Assembly: GCA_026936325.1 (NCBI GenBank)
Contig: JAPTHN010000180.1
Span: 265,001 to 329,000 of the forward strand
DNA: 64,000 bases
Source: Platynereis dumerilii
Taxonomy: Eukaryota > Annelida > Polychaeta > Phyllodocida > Nereididae
Direction: 5' to 3'
Shown here: piece by piece, positions 11,211 to 21,162 of the stretch
Numbering within the stretch: the first letter of the stretch is position 1
Layout of the letters: the number at the start of each line of letters is the position of its first letter
Translations under genes and position numbers: made by a program
The notes under the pieces: model-generated
The model's database searches: none
Seen by the model: the letters and a program-made list of their open reading frames with translations, nothing else
What the model was told of the DNA's origin: nothing

Positions 11211-12407
11211 ATGAGCTTGGAGGACGTTATGAAAGAGTTAGAAAAGCTAACAGGGACTGTAAATGCACTCCATGGTGATATCAAAGAGATAAAGAGTGAC
11301 ATAACTCAGTTGAAAAAAACAACCTCAGCTGTTGAAAAATCGCTGGAAGGTGTTCTGAAGACTGTTGACACTCTGGACACTCGGGTTACAAGTTCTGAAT
11401 TGGATATTAAGACGCTTCAGAGTAAATATGACATTGTTTTCGAAAGAATGATTACGTTGGACACTCAATCAAGAAAAGACAATTTAATTGTTCAAGGAGT
11501 TACTGATACCAAGGATGAAAAACCAGAGGAATGCTTAAAAACTGTTCTTCAAATCTTTGATCAAAAACTGCAGGTGTCCGATGTGAATGACATTAAAATA
11601 TCAAAGATTTATCGTCTTGGGACGTACAGACCAAATGGAAGTAGGCCTCGTCCAGTCTTCGTAAAGTTCAGTTTCCAAGGCGATCGAGATAGAGTATGGA
11701 GTGCAAAGAATAAACTCAAAGGTTCCGATGTCTTCCTTGAGGAAGACTTCCCGAGGGAAATCAACGAGCGCAGAAAGACTCTAGTGCCAACTATGAAAGC
11801 AGCTCGAGATGAAGGCCATCTTGCTAACTTAAATGGTGATAAACTGTACATCAAGTATAAGAGTGGTCAAAAATGTATGTATGATGTTGACACGATGGAA
11901 AGTCTTCCTGAAAATCTGAAACCTCGCAATGCTGCTGTGAAAAAGACTGACACTTGTTTAGCGTTCTTTTCAAAACATTGTCCTCTCTCTAATTTCTATG
12001 AATGCCAACTTGTTGTAAAAGGTATGAAGTATCATAGCTCAGAGCAGTACTTCCAACATGCCAAAGCCATGTATGCCAAAGACGAAGTCAGTGCACAGAG
12101 AATAATGGCTGCAAAGAGTCCTTCGCTGTGTAAATCTATTGGTGACCGAGTCAAAAGTGACAAAACTGACTGGCAGCAACGATGTGAAACTGTAATGAAA
12201 GAGGCTTTGTATCACAAATTTCAACAGAATGAAAATTTGCGTCAGTTTCTCATTGACACTGGAGACCGGTTGTTAGCTGAGTCCAGTAAGGGTGATAAGT
12301 ACTGGGGAACTGGAGTGTCTCTCAATTCCGCTATGGCCACTGTGTCTCCCTGGCCTGGTCAAAACCGTATGGGAGAGTTACTAAGGGAACTGAGGGAACA
12401 ATTGTAA
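11211..12407 (+). CDS. LINE A ORF1 protein: coiled coil - RRM-like - NADAR
   Basis: 398 residues. Residues 1-85 form heptad-like helices (LEKLTGTVNALHGDIKEIKS, ITQLKKTTSAVEKSL), a trimer-forming coiled coil as in L1 ORF1p. Residues about 88-175 match the L1-type RRM (SRKDNLIVQGV, then IYRLGTYRPNGSRPRPVFVKF), and 175-225 the C-terminal domain (FLEEDFPREINERRKTLVP). Residues about 247-398 form a NADAR domain (DUF1768, YbiA-like): FFSKHCPLSNFYECQL, YHSSEQYFQHAKAMYA, W321, ALYHKFQQNENLRQFL, then GDKYWGTG and GQNRMGELL. NADAR proteins act on ADP-ribosylated guanine or riboflavin intermediates as N-glycosidases. Expected role: RNA chaperone of the LINE particle with an added enzyme. The start is the first ATG of the frame and gives a complete coiled coil. 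The frame is intact. Confidence 0.9.
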   Translation: MSLEDVMKELEKLTGTVNALHGDIKEIKSDITQLKKTTSAVEKSLEGVLKTVDTLDTRVTSSELDIKTLQSKYDIVFERMITLDTQSRKDNLIVQGVTDTKDEKPEECLKTVLQIFDQKLQVSDVNDIKISKIYRLGTYRPNGSRPRPVFVKFSFQGDRDRVWSAKNKLKGSDVFLEEDFPREINERRKTLVPTMKAARDEGHLANLNGDKLYIKYKSGQKCMYDVDTMESLPENLKPRNAAVKKTDTCLAFFSKHCPLSNFYECQLVVKGMKYHSSEQYFQHAKAMYAKDEVSAQRIMAAKSPSLCKSIGDRVKSDKTDWQQRCETVMKEALYHKFQQNENLRQFLIDTGDRLLAESSKGDKYWGTGVSLNSAMATVSPWPGQNRMGELLRELREQL

Positions 12408-12758
12408 CATTAACAATTATGAAATGTAATAATAAAGAAAATTTAAAATTCTGACTCATTTATACGGCCTTTTATTGATAGGTAATACGGTTACTAGCAA
12501 AAGTATTTTGTGCCTAGTTATAGCACTCACCAATTTCTACAACTATGCTTGGATTAATTTTGTGTTTTTTTGCATTTATGTGCTTGAATTGTCACTTCAT
12601 CATTACTCATGTCTCCTTAGAAATGCAATTCTCAGGATCCTATTTATATCCTTGTCAAGATTTTTGTAGAGTGAACAGGTCTCAATTGAACAACTTCGTT
12701 GTTTATTATGATCAATCTGTGCCTTATTTAAGACAGAATATGTTGTTTCATCTAAATT

Positions 12759-15195
12759 ATGACACTGGATGACTGTTATATTTGCAGCAACAGAATCCTT
12801 CGTCATGCAAAGAAATTGCAATGCTGTGCTTGCTCTAAATGTTTCCATTTGAAATGTCTTCCAATGGTTTCTCCCACTGACAACATCTATATTAACAGAG
12901 ATCTCAATAACTGGTTGTGTATTTGTTGCATATCTGACAACCTACCATTTAATCACATGACAGATGACTGCCTATTCCTGGAAAGTTTGTCTGAGTCTTG
13001 GAGTTCTGAAAAAATAGTTCCCTATGCCAGACTACAAGAAATGATTTTTAATCCATTTGAATTCAATACTGATAATCCAAATTTACCAAACTTTGACTCA
13101 GACCCCGACATTCAATACTTCAATGACATGACATGTCTAGACAGTCCTAATAATTGTGATTACTACTTAGAGGACCGCTTTAATAAGGAGGTTGAAAAAG
13201 AAAATATTGGTTATCACTCTCTGTCGTGTCTTCACGTTAATTCTCGAAGCATACCTAAGAATCTGGAATACTTTGACACATTTTTGTCATCGATTAATCA
13301 TATTTTTACAATAATAGGCATAAGTGAAACTTGGTTAAATGAATCAAATGCAGATTGTTATGGATTGGAAGGTTACAAACATGAATATCTTTGCCGTCAA
13401 GGAGGCAAAAAGGGTGGCGGAGTGTCTTTATTTGTGAGAAATGGAACAAACTTTGTTAGGCGGAGTGATCTTAGCATATCTGATGTTCACATAGAATTTC
13501 TCGTAATCGAAATGATGTCCTCCAAACAATCAATGAACACCTTAATTGGTGTAGTTTATCGACCTCCTAACACAGATATTTTAAGGTTTAATGAAGCTAT
13601 TTCAGATAAGTTAAGCAAGCTAAAAAGTGAAAAAAAGAATATATACCTTATGGGTGATTTCAATATCAACCTGCTTGAGAGCAGTGAACACCTGCCAAGT
13701 GCAGAATTTCTTGAATGCATGTATTCATTTGGACTATTTCCTTTAATAAACAAGCCAACTCGCGTAAATGAACGTTCTGCGACTCTAATAGACAATATAT
13801 ATACCAATGATATCATGAAAACTAACACCTTAAATGGTATCTTCTTCACTGAAATAACTGATCATTTCCCAATTTTCAGTATCACTGGTTATGAACTTAG
13901 CGAAGAAAGTGCATTTGTTTTTCAGCAAAGGCAGTACTCCCAAAAAAATATTGAAAAATTTTCAGCACTTATTCAGCAGGCTCCTTGGGATGAAGTGTTG
14001 AATGAATCTGATGGAAAAGTTGCATTTGATACCTTTTTTAAAACATTTTGTGATACTTACTACAGTAGCTTTCCATTGAAGGTTATGAAGTCTCGTTATA
14101 TCAGGAACAAAATTTGGTTATCAGATGGCCTAAAGATCTCAATTAAGACCAAAAACAAGTTGTATTTAAGGTATTTAAAAACGAGAAATATGGAAGATCT
14201 GACTAGATACAAGGAATTTAAGACCCAACTTAAAAAACTTCTCCGGGTAGCGGAAAGGATACATTATGCTGAACTCTTAGAAAAGTACAGGTCAAATTCA
14301 AGAAAACTATGGATGATTATTAAGGAAGTTATTAATAAAAAGAAATCAATTAAGTATCCATCAAGCTTCATTCTGAACAACAGGGAGACCAGCAACAGTT
14401 CGGACATTGCTAATGCTTTCAATCGCTACTTTGTCAATGTGGGTAAGGTTTTGGCTGATAAGATACCTCACTCTAACATTAACCCAAATAGTTATATCAA
14501 AGATTCTAATTTGCATTCAATCGTAATTCACCAGGCAGAAGAAAATGAAATTATGAATATTATTAGGTCGCTAAAAGAAGGCAGTCCAGGTTGGGATGGT
14601 ATTCATGCTAAAGTCTTGAAATGCACTATCAAAAGCTATATTAAACCCATCACTCATATTTGCAATCTATGTTTAACACAAGGTTCTTTTCCTGATAGCA
14701 TGAAAATAGCAAAAGTAGTCCCCTTGTTTAAAAGTAATGACAGTAAGCAAATTTCTAACTACAGGCCCGTATCTATATTGCCAGTTTTGTCTAAAATCTT
14801 TGAAAGATTGATGTATAACAGGTTGCTATCATTTTTAAACAGACATGAACTACTTTACAAGTTCCAATTTGGATTTAGAAAAAATCGCAGTACGAACATG
14901 GCTCTGATAATATTAATTGATAACATCATGTCTGCTTTAGATAATGGAGAAATTGTTGTGGGGGTCTTCCTAGATTTCAGGAAGGCCTTCGATACAGTAA
15001 ATCACAAAATTTTCTTAGACAAATTGTATAAGATAGGTATTAGGGGTGTTGCTTTTGACTGGTTGAAGGATTACTTAACATTTAGACAACAATTTGTTTC
15101 ATTTAACAATACAAATTCAGAAAAACAGGCAATTACTTGTGGACTGTGGAGTACCACAAGGTTCCATTTTGGGGCCGCTTTTATTTTTGATATAT
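12759..15195 (+). pseudogene. LINE A ORF2, 5' part: PHD finger - APE endonuclease - RT
   Basis: Reading from ATG 12759. A PHD-type zinc finger spans residues 6-57 (CYIC, then CCACSKCFHLKC, then WLCICC; Cys4-His-Cys3 order). The APE-like endonuclease spans about 155-375, with catalytic signatures ISETWLNES (E190), MGDFNINLL (D300, N302) and TDHFPIF (D368, H369). The RT starts near 600: NYRPVSILPVLSKIFERL, FQFGFRKNRSTN and FLDFRKAFDTVNH (motif A). Near 15125-15138 a 7-bp tandem duplication, TGTGGAC TGTGGA, shifts the frame just before the GVPQGSILGP block, which is read in the next frame. LINE B then cuts the gene at about 15195. The endonuclease makes the nick that primes reverse transcription; the PHD finger may bind chromatin or ORF1p. 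Confidence 0.88.
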
Positions 15196-16508
15196 TTAGA
15201 AGACTTGATGCTGATGCAGCCTTCATCGCTGATGAATCCTCCCAGCCCTCGATCGTACCAGAGACCCAGCAAAGCTGCGATATAACCATGACTGAATCGC
15301 AGCCTGTCGTCCACACTCCAGATCGTACTGTCTCGCTTGACTCCTCCGACGATGTGGGTAGTCCGCCACCCACACAGTTGCCTAAACAACAGACTGTTCC
15401 CTCAGACTCTGAACCAATCAGGACTGTGTTGTCAGATCGAACGAGTGCCCCTCTCGACAGTGCACTTGCAGGTCTGAAGCGGGTTCAGCTCTTTCGAGGA
15501 CCCAAAGAGCCCCTCTCTGCCTTCTTTCCCCATCCGCTACGTTGGCAAAATCGAACATTTGTATCGGCAGAGCAGGCGTACCAGTACGCTAAACTGGTAC
15601 ACCACAAGATCGCACACAATCGCCAGAAGGAGATGCTTCGTCTGAAGTCTTCTCACGCCTGCAAGCAGCTTGCTTACAGGTGTGTGCCGATCAGTAATGC
15701 CTCTTGGAACTTACAGAAGTACGAACTTATGGAAGAGATCTGCATTGCTAAGCTCCAGCAATGCAGAAAATTCAAAGAGGCCCTTCGAAAGTCCGGTGAT
15801 GCACATTTGCTGCATAACACTGAGACAGACTCCGTCTGGGGATGTGGTCCCGACCTGAAGGGACTGAACAAAATGGGCCACATCCTCATGAACGTTCGCC
15901 TTCGCGAAGCTGACTATGCTAAGGAGTTCCCCCCTCTCGCCCAAGCGCCTGCAAAGCCCGTTCGCCCGCAGGTGTCCTCCAAGACGTCCACACCAGAGAA
16001 CAGCCCACGGAGAGTAGTCGTCATCGGGAACTCTAACTCTCGTGGGCTGGCGCCGAGACTTTGTCAGAATGGTGTATCGGGCACAGGATACGTTTATCCT
16101 GGCCAGACAGCGTCTCAGATTGCCAGCAGAATTAAGTCGATCAACCTCCCCGCTCAGACTCCTAGCGCTGTTATGTTACACGTTGGTGACATTGAGGCTC
16201 GTGATTTCACCCGTACTATCTCAGCCATCACGACAGACACTAGAACTCTCATTGACACTGTTAGATCTGAGTGCGCTGATGTGCCTATCATCATCAGTGG
16301 ACTCCCACATGTTCCAGCCCTGAGCAATCTGAGCCGCCGCATCGCTAACGTCAACACTGCTCGCAGCCGTCTATGTCGTTCGATGGACAATGTCTTTTTC
16401 ATCTCCAACAAGTCGGCCGCTCTTGGAAGAGATCAGCTTCACCTGACAGCTGATGCCAGAGACTCTATTTCTCGTAACATTGCTTACCTTGTCAAGCAAT
16501 GTATTTAA
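15196..16508 (+). CDS. LINE B ORF1 protein: NADAR - SGNH/GDSL esterase
   Basis: The frame is open from the junction with LINE A. The first in-frame Met inside LINE B is near 15289 (MTESQPVV). A Ser/Pro/Gln-rich N-terminal part is followed by a NADAR domain at about 15484-15912: FRGPKEPLSAFFPHPLRW, FVSAEQAYQYAKLVHH, W in NASWNLQKYELM, then DSVWGCG and LNKMGHILMNVR. The region from about 16009 to 16505 is an SGNH hydrolase: RRVVVIGNSNSRGLA (block I Ser), LHVGDIEARD (block III region) and DQLHLTADAR (block V, Asp-x-x-His). Esterase domains in ORF1 are known from CR1/L2 LINEs and may act on lipids. Base use is GC-richer here than in ORF2. It overlaps ORF2 by 56 bp if ORF2 starts at 16453. Pairing NADAR with an esterase in ORF1 is unusual. 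Confidence 0.85.
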
Positions 16509-19500
16509 TGTGTCGCCCTCCACTCAGATTTCCAGTGAGCCTTATCTTGTATATGATAATATGAATTCTTCAATAATTTCATCAGTGTTAAGTGAAAATT
16601 GTTTGGTAGAAGATGATTGTAAATTAGAAGAGTCTTTTATACACTCTAGTGTTGGCATTGTTAAAAATGAGGATGCAATTGAAAAATGTGAGAATCTTGT
16701 TAATTATGATTCAGTTATGGATGCTTGTGAAATTACTCATACATCAGTTTTCATAGGTGAGTTGTGTAACGACAATGAAATGCTAGAAGGCAATAACAAT
16801 TTAATACTGGAAGATAATAATGATAATGTAAATGAGGAAATTCCAAGTAATAACTATTCCATTGTTGATCAAGTGTACATTGAATCTGTTTCTGATAATG
16901 CAAATGATTATGTCAATGTCGAGACTCTTTGTTCGTGCTCTTCAAGCAATGTCCAGATTGATACTATCAATACTTCATGTCTCGGTAACGCTATGGATGC
17001 AAATAATACTAGTAGGTTAGAAATTATCAACACAAGTGATGTAAATAGACTAGATATCATGGTGTGGAATATTCACGGTCTAGGTGATAAGCTTAAAGAT
17101 GCTGACTTTCTAAAATATATTTCAAAATACGACATAATTATCCTTCTTGAAACAATGAAACTAGATAGATATTCCCCCGATACTGGTGAATTTGTTTACA
17201 AACACTTTCAGAGGAAATACCAACATCCACGTGCACGAAAACCAGCTGGTGGTATAGGTGTACTAATAAGATCCAGTCTGGAAAGCAATGGTACTGTTAA
17301 AATTGTGAAGAATTCTGATTTCACTGTCTGGATAAAAATTAAAGAAAATAACACAGACTTTTTCCTTGGAGGAGTATACATACCTCCGCTTGATTCTTCG
17401 TCAACAGTTTCTAGCTTTGTAAATAATAATGCATTTAATCTGTTACAAGAGGAAATTTCATATTTTAAACAGAAGGGTAATATTGCTATTTGTGGTGATT
17501 TCAATGCTCGTACTGGGCAACTTGCTGATTATACAAATACACCGGGTAATGATGCTTTAGATTTAATCCAATTCACTCCCAATCATAATTTTCCAATGTA
17601 CAATCGTTACTCAGATGATCCTAAATCAAATAAATATGGTAAGGAACTCATTGAGCTATGTAAGTCAAGTAATATGAGAATAATGAATGGATACTTTCAA
17701 AATGATATGGCCACTGGTGCATTTACTTGTTATACCCCTCGTGGTAAAAGTTTAATTGATTACTTGATATGTGACACATCGTCTTATCAAAATCTTCTTC
17801 GTTTTGATATAGAACCCTTGTGCACCAATTCTGATCACAGACCTTTGGTGTTTTCATTAAAACTGTCTAATGATTCAAATAATTTGCCTCCAATACATCC
17901 TTCACGTAATGAAGCTGGTGTTAGATATTACAAATATATATATGACGTCAATGCTCTAGCTAGCTTAGTTGAATCTCTAACTAATGTTAATGGCGCTGCG
18001 CTACATGATGCATTTATTAATTCTATTATCAGTGATGGTGGGGTAAACGAGGCAGCGGACAGTGTCTACACCCTCCTAGAAACTGCGATTTCTGAGAACT
18101 GCCCCAAAAAATATCAGAAATCAATGAAAAACAGCTTTCCATGTAACAAATGGTTTGATGATGAATGTAAAACACTTAAACGATTAGCAAATGATTATGC
18201 AAAAAAGCAAAACCTTGATATAGAAGATAATCTTATTCAGTATATGTCTCTAAAGAAATCATATAAGTCAACTGTACAGAGAAAGAAAAGAGAGTATCAG
18301 AACTCTATCAGAAATGAACTGAATAATTTAGAATGCAAAAACCCAGTCGATTATTGGAAATATTGGGATAAACTTAAGAAGAATAACAAAATTACAGCTA
18401 TTGGCACTGTAAATCTCAATGACTTCGAAGTTTATTTTAAAAGCATGCAATCACCACCTGTTGACTCAGCTTCTAAATTTGACTTTAGGTTTCTAGAATC
18501 GGTAGAACAAGAGTTGGATAAGTTAATAGGTGATTCTGATGGTAATATGACTGATCATCCAATAACTGTCTATGAAGTACAGGTAGAATTAAAAAGTCTA
18601 AAGAAAGGTAAAGCTCCTGGTATTGATGGTATTTGTAATGAATTCTATAAGTACTTATCTGAATACCTACTAGATCCTCTCACAACACTGTTCAATTACG
18701 TGTGGTTAAAAGGAGATTATCCCGATAAGTGGGCTGAGGGAGTAATACAACCATTGCACAAAAAGGGTAATTACAATGAACCTGATAATTATCGGAAGCT
18801 TACATTGATGGCTTGTATGGGGAAAATATTTGAATCAATTGTGAATAAAAGACTAGTTTTTCAAAGTGAAGCTGCTAATAAAGTAGACCCATACCAATTT
18901 GGTTTCACCCAAGGGTGTAGGACCAGTGACAATGTCTTCATAATAGACTCTATCATATCATATCAAAAATCGATGCGCAAGAACTTATTCATAACTTTTA
19001 TTGACTTTTCTAAAGCTTTTGACTTTGTTAATCGTAGCTTTCTCTATTATAAAATGATTAAAAAAGGATACGGCGGTAAACTGGTTAAAATCATTCGTAG
19101 TATGTTCTCTAAATCACAAGCTAGAGTTAGATGGCATGGTGAGTTAGGCTCAAGCATTGACAGTACCCATGGTGTTCTACAGGGTGGTATAGTCAGTCCT
19201 AAGCTATTCAATCTGTATCTTTCAGATATGGTTGAATTTTTGGACCAAAGCTGTGGTGTCTCTATAGATGGAACTACTTTTACACATTTACTTTATGCCG
19301 ATGATCTAGTTTTAGTCTCTGAAACTGAGAATGGAATGCAAACTCTGTTGAATAATGTTGAGTCTTACTGTAGGAAATGGCATCTGATAATTAATTCCAA
19401 AAAAAGTAAAGTTATGTATATTCACAAAACACAGAGTAAAAGTAAGAATAAATTCCAATTTACTATTGACAACAAAGAACTGGAATTGGTCAGCTCATAT

Positions 19501-20151
19501 AAATATCTGGGCCATGTGCTTTGTGACTCAAAGGACGTACATAAAGAAATGTATACACATCTGGCGACACAAGCGCAGAAAGCTATGTATGCTCTCAAAG
19601 AAAACACAAGGTCTACTGTTGGTTATCTTCCGCCAAAATTAAGTCTTAAAATGTTTGATACCCACATACTTCCGATACTGGAATACAACAGCGAATTGTG
19701 GTTCTCCGAGAAGGAAAATAATGCTATTGAAAAAATTCAATTGAATTTTCTCAAAAATATGCTTAGTGTTAGATGTCAAACACCCACCACTGCAATCCTT
19801 GCAGATACAGGCAGATTTCCTTTACTTATAAGGCAACAGTCTTCCGCCCTGAAATACTTTGATAGACTAAAAAGTGAAACTTGTCCTATACTTCTTCAGA
19901 AGTGTCTAGAAATTCAAATTAAACTTCAGGAGAAAGGTGTGCCTTGTTGGCTCACAAGACTTAGCAAAATCACTGACAGGTTAAACATAGATCTTATGCA
20001 ATGCAATTTGAATAAAACCATAACATGCCTGTATGACCAGGCTAAGGATAAGATGATTAGTGAAATAAATGATAACACTAAATACCCAAAACTACGAACG
20101 TACAAAACTTTCAAATCTGATATGCGCTTAGAACCGTATCTTAACTTCTAA
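16453..20151 (+). CDS. LINE B ORF2 protein: endonuclease - reverse transcriptase
   Basis: 1232 residues. The first 195 are acidic, Asn/Ser-rich and unrecognised. The APE-like endonuclease runs from about residue 199 (RLDIMVWNIHGLGDKL, IIILLETMKLDRY, ICGDFNARTG, NSDHRPLVF). The RT runs from about 680 to 980: GKAPGIDGICNEFYKYL, NYRKLTLMACMGKIFE, FGFTQGCRTSDNVFII, FIDFSKAFDFVN (motif A), GVLQGGIVSPKLFNLY and LLYADDLVLVSET (motif C). The C-terminal part has the usual LGHVL and thumb/connection pattern. ATG 16453 lies inside ORF1; a downstream ATG at 16561 is an alternative start. The RT differs clearly from LINE A (YADDLVLV against FADDTNIF). It looks like a group with jockey/RTEX/Vingi-like features; the clade is not settled. 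Confidence 0.88.
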   Translation: MPETLFLVTLLTLSSNVFNVSPSTQISSEPYLVYDNMNSSIISSVLSENCLVEDDCKLEESFIHSSVGIVKNEDAIEKCENLVNYDSVMDACEITHTSVFIGELCNDNEMLEGNNNLILEDNNDNVNEEIPSNNYSIVDQVYIESVSDNANDYVNVETLCSCSSSNVQIDTINTSCLGNAMDANNTSRLEIINTSDVNRLDIMVWNIHGLGDKLKDADFLKYISKYDIIILLETMKLDRYSPDTGEFVYKHFQRKYQHPRARKPAGGIGVLIRSSLESNGTVKIVKNSDFTVWIKIKENNTDFFLGGVYIPPLDSSSTVSSFVNNNAFNLLQEEISYFKQKGNIAICGDFNARTGQLADYTNTPGNDALDLIQFTPNHNFPMYNRYSDDPKSNKYGKELIELCKSSNMRIMNGYFQNDMATGAFTCYTPRGKSLIDYLICDTSSYQNLLRFDIEPLCTNSDHRPLVFSLKLSNDSNNLPPIHPSRNEAGVRYYKYIYDVNALASLVESLTNVNGAALHDAFINSIISDGGVNEAADSVYTLLETAISENCPKKYQKSMKNSFPCNKWFDDECKTLKRLANDYAKKQNLDIEDNLIQYMSLKKSYKSTVQRKKREYQNSIRNELNNLECKNPVDYWKYWDKLKKNNKITAIGTVNLNDFEVYFKSMQSPPVDSASKFDFRFLESVEQELDKLIGDSDGNMTDHPITVYEVQVELKSLKKGKAPGIDGICNEFYKYLSEYLLDPLTTLFNYVWLKGDYPDKWAEGVIQPLHKKGNYNEPDNYRKLTLMACMGKIFESIVNKRLVFQSEAANKVDPYQFGFTQGCRTSDNVFIIDSIISYQKSMRKNLFITFIDFSKAFDFVNRSFLYYKMIKKGYGGKLVKIIRSMFSKSQARVRWHGELGSSIDSTHGVLQGGIVSPKLFNLYLSDMVEFLDQSCGVSIDGTTFTHLLYADDLVLVSETENGMQTLLNNVESYCRKWHLIINSKKSKVMYIHKTQSKSKNKFQFTIDNKELELVSSYKYLGHVLCDSKDVHKEMYTHLATQAQKAMYALKENTRSTVGYLPPKLSLKMFDTHILPILEYNSELWFSEKENNAIEKIQLNFLKNMLSVRCQTPTTAILADTGRFPLLIRQQSSALKYFDRLKSETCPILLQKCLEIQIKLQEKGVPCWLTRLSKITDRLNIDLMQCNLNKTITCLYDQAKDKMISEINDNTKYPKLRTYKTFKSDMRLEPYLNF

Positions 20152-20156
20152 CTTCT

Positions 20157-20492
20157 AAATCTGTTTATACCAGTATCGCCCGTTTCAGGCTAAGTTCTCA
20201 CAATCTTAATATTGAAATTGGTAGACATAAACGTCCTTATGTACCTGCTGAAGATCGTATTTGCAATAAATGTAACTTAAATGTTGTAGAAGATGAATTC
20301 CATTGTTTAATGGTTTGCCCGAAGTGGACCAACCCAAGAACTGAATTGCATGACGTAGCTTGTACTTCAATTAATGATTTTCTGGTATTAAGCCAAGCTG
20401 AACAGTTTCATGAAATTTTAATCTCAAAAAATGTATACCTGAATTTTGCTCTTGGCAAATTTCTTTACACAGCATTGAAAATTGAGAGTTGA
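20157..20492 (+). pseudogene. LINE B ORF2 C-terminal zinc motif, out of frame
   Basis: Immediately after the ORF2 stop another frame continues the protein: SVYTSIARFRLSSHNLNIEI, then ICNKCNLNVVEDEFHCLMVC. That is the C-x2-C...H-x4-C Cys-His motif common at the end of LINE ORF2 proteins, where it helps bind template RNA. The join lies in aacttctaacttct (about 20143-20156), a 7-bp tandem repeat, so the break is probably a slippage-type lesion. The TGA at 20490 is the expected real end of the gene. Confidence 0.75.
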
Positions 20493-21162
20493 AGCTATTA
20501 TTATAATTTATGCGCTAGGTTGGTTGCTCCTGGTGACTGAGTGGTCAGTGGCATGTTGATGTGTTGCTTGCTTGTGTTTGCTGTTGTTGTTGCTGTCACT
20601 ATTGTATATAATTAAAATGTTTCTTTTGTACATATACATTGTATTATTGGTGCTTCCAGTTATTGATGATGTGATGTTTAATTCTATCTGTACATAAATC
20701 TATATCTTCTGCTTTTATACCATTTTGTGTGCTGTAGATATTACCTAGGTTAACTGTTTTTAATACCATTTTGTGTGCTGTAGATATTGCCTAGACTAAC
20801 TGCTTGATTTACTGCTATTTGAATAGGAATCAGTTATCTCCAGATTCTAGAATAGCAAATGTGGTGCTTTATTAATTAGCCTTAAAATGTGATATAAGTT
20901 ATTTCTAAATTATTAATTATGGTGCTTTACACAATTACAGTATTACACAATTACAGTATGAAATGGACACTTCTATGAATTTTGTATTAATATATATTCA
21001 TTGTACCATATAATGTATGACTGCTCCTTCCTAGTTGTAGTTAGTTACTATCCCACTTTTGTACATACACATCTTATCTTATTTTATGTTTCTTTTTGTT
21101 TACTTGTATGACACATGTATCATGATGATATTCAGATGTCGAATAAAATTCTATATATATAT

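Larger units (their letters stand above)
15196..21160 (+). mobile_element. LINE B: non-LTR retrotransposon inserted in LINE A
   Basis: The sequence leaves LINE A after gatatat at about 15195 and returns at attaatgatg near 21165. The insert holds ORF1 (to 16508), ORF2 (16453-20151 plus a C-terminal piece to 20492), a 3' untranslated region with a locally duplicated phrase (ccattttgtgtgctgtagat, about 20720 and 20764), an AATAAA at 21142-21147 and a TA-run tail. The target duplication cannot be separated from the TA run. Gene order and same-strand insertion are clear. Whether the 5' end is full length is unknown, because ORF1 has no clear start. Confidence 0.85.

Noticed and set aside
15071-15389. 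Minus-strand and alternative frames across the LINE A/LINE B junction
   Set aside because: Shadows of the sense frames; no codon pattern or family of their own.
12759-16508. A single 1249-residue fusion protein PHD-endonuclease-RT-NADAR-esterase
   Set aside because: The frame runs across the LINE B insertion by chance; LINE A resumes at 21163, so these are two elements, not one gene.
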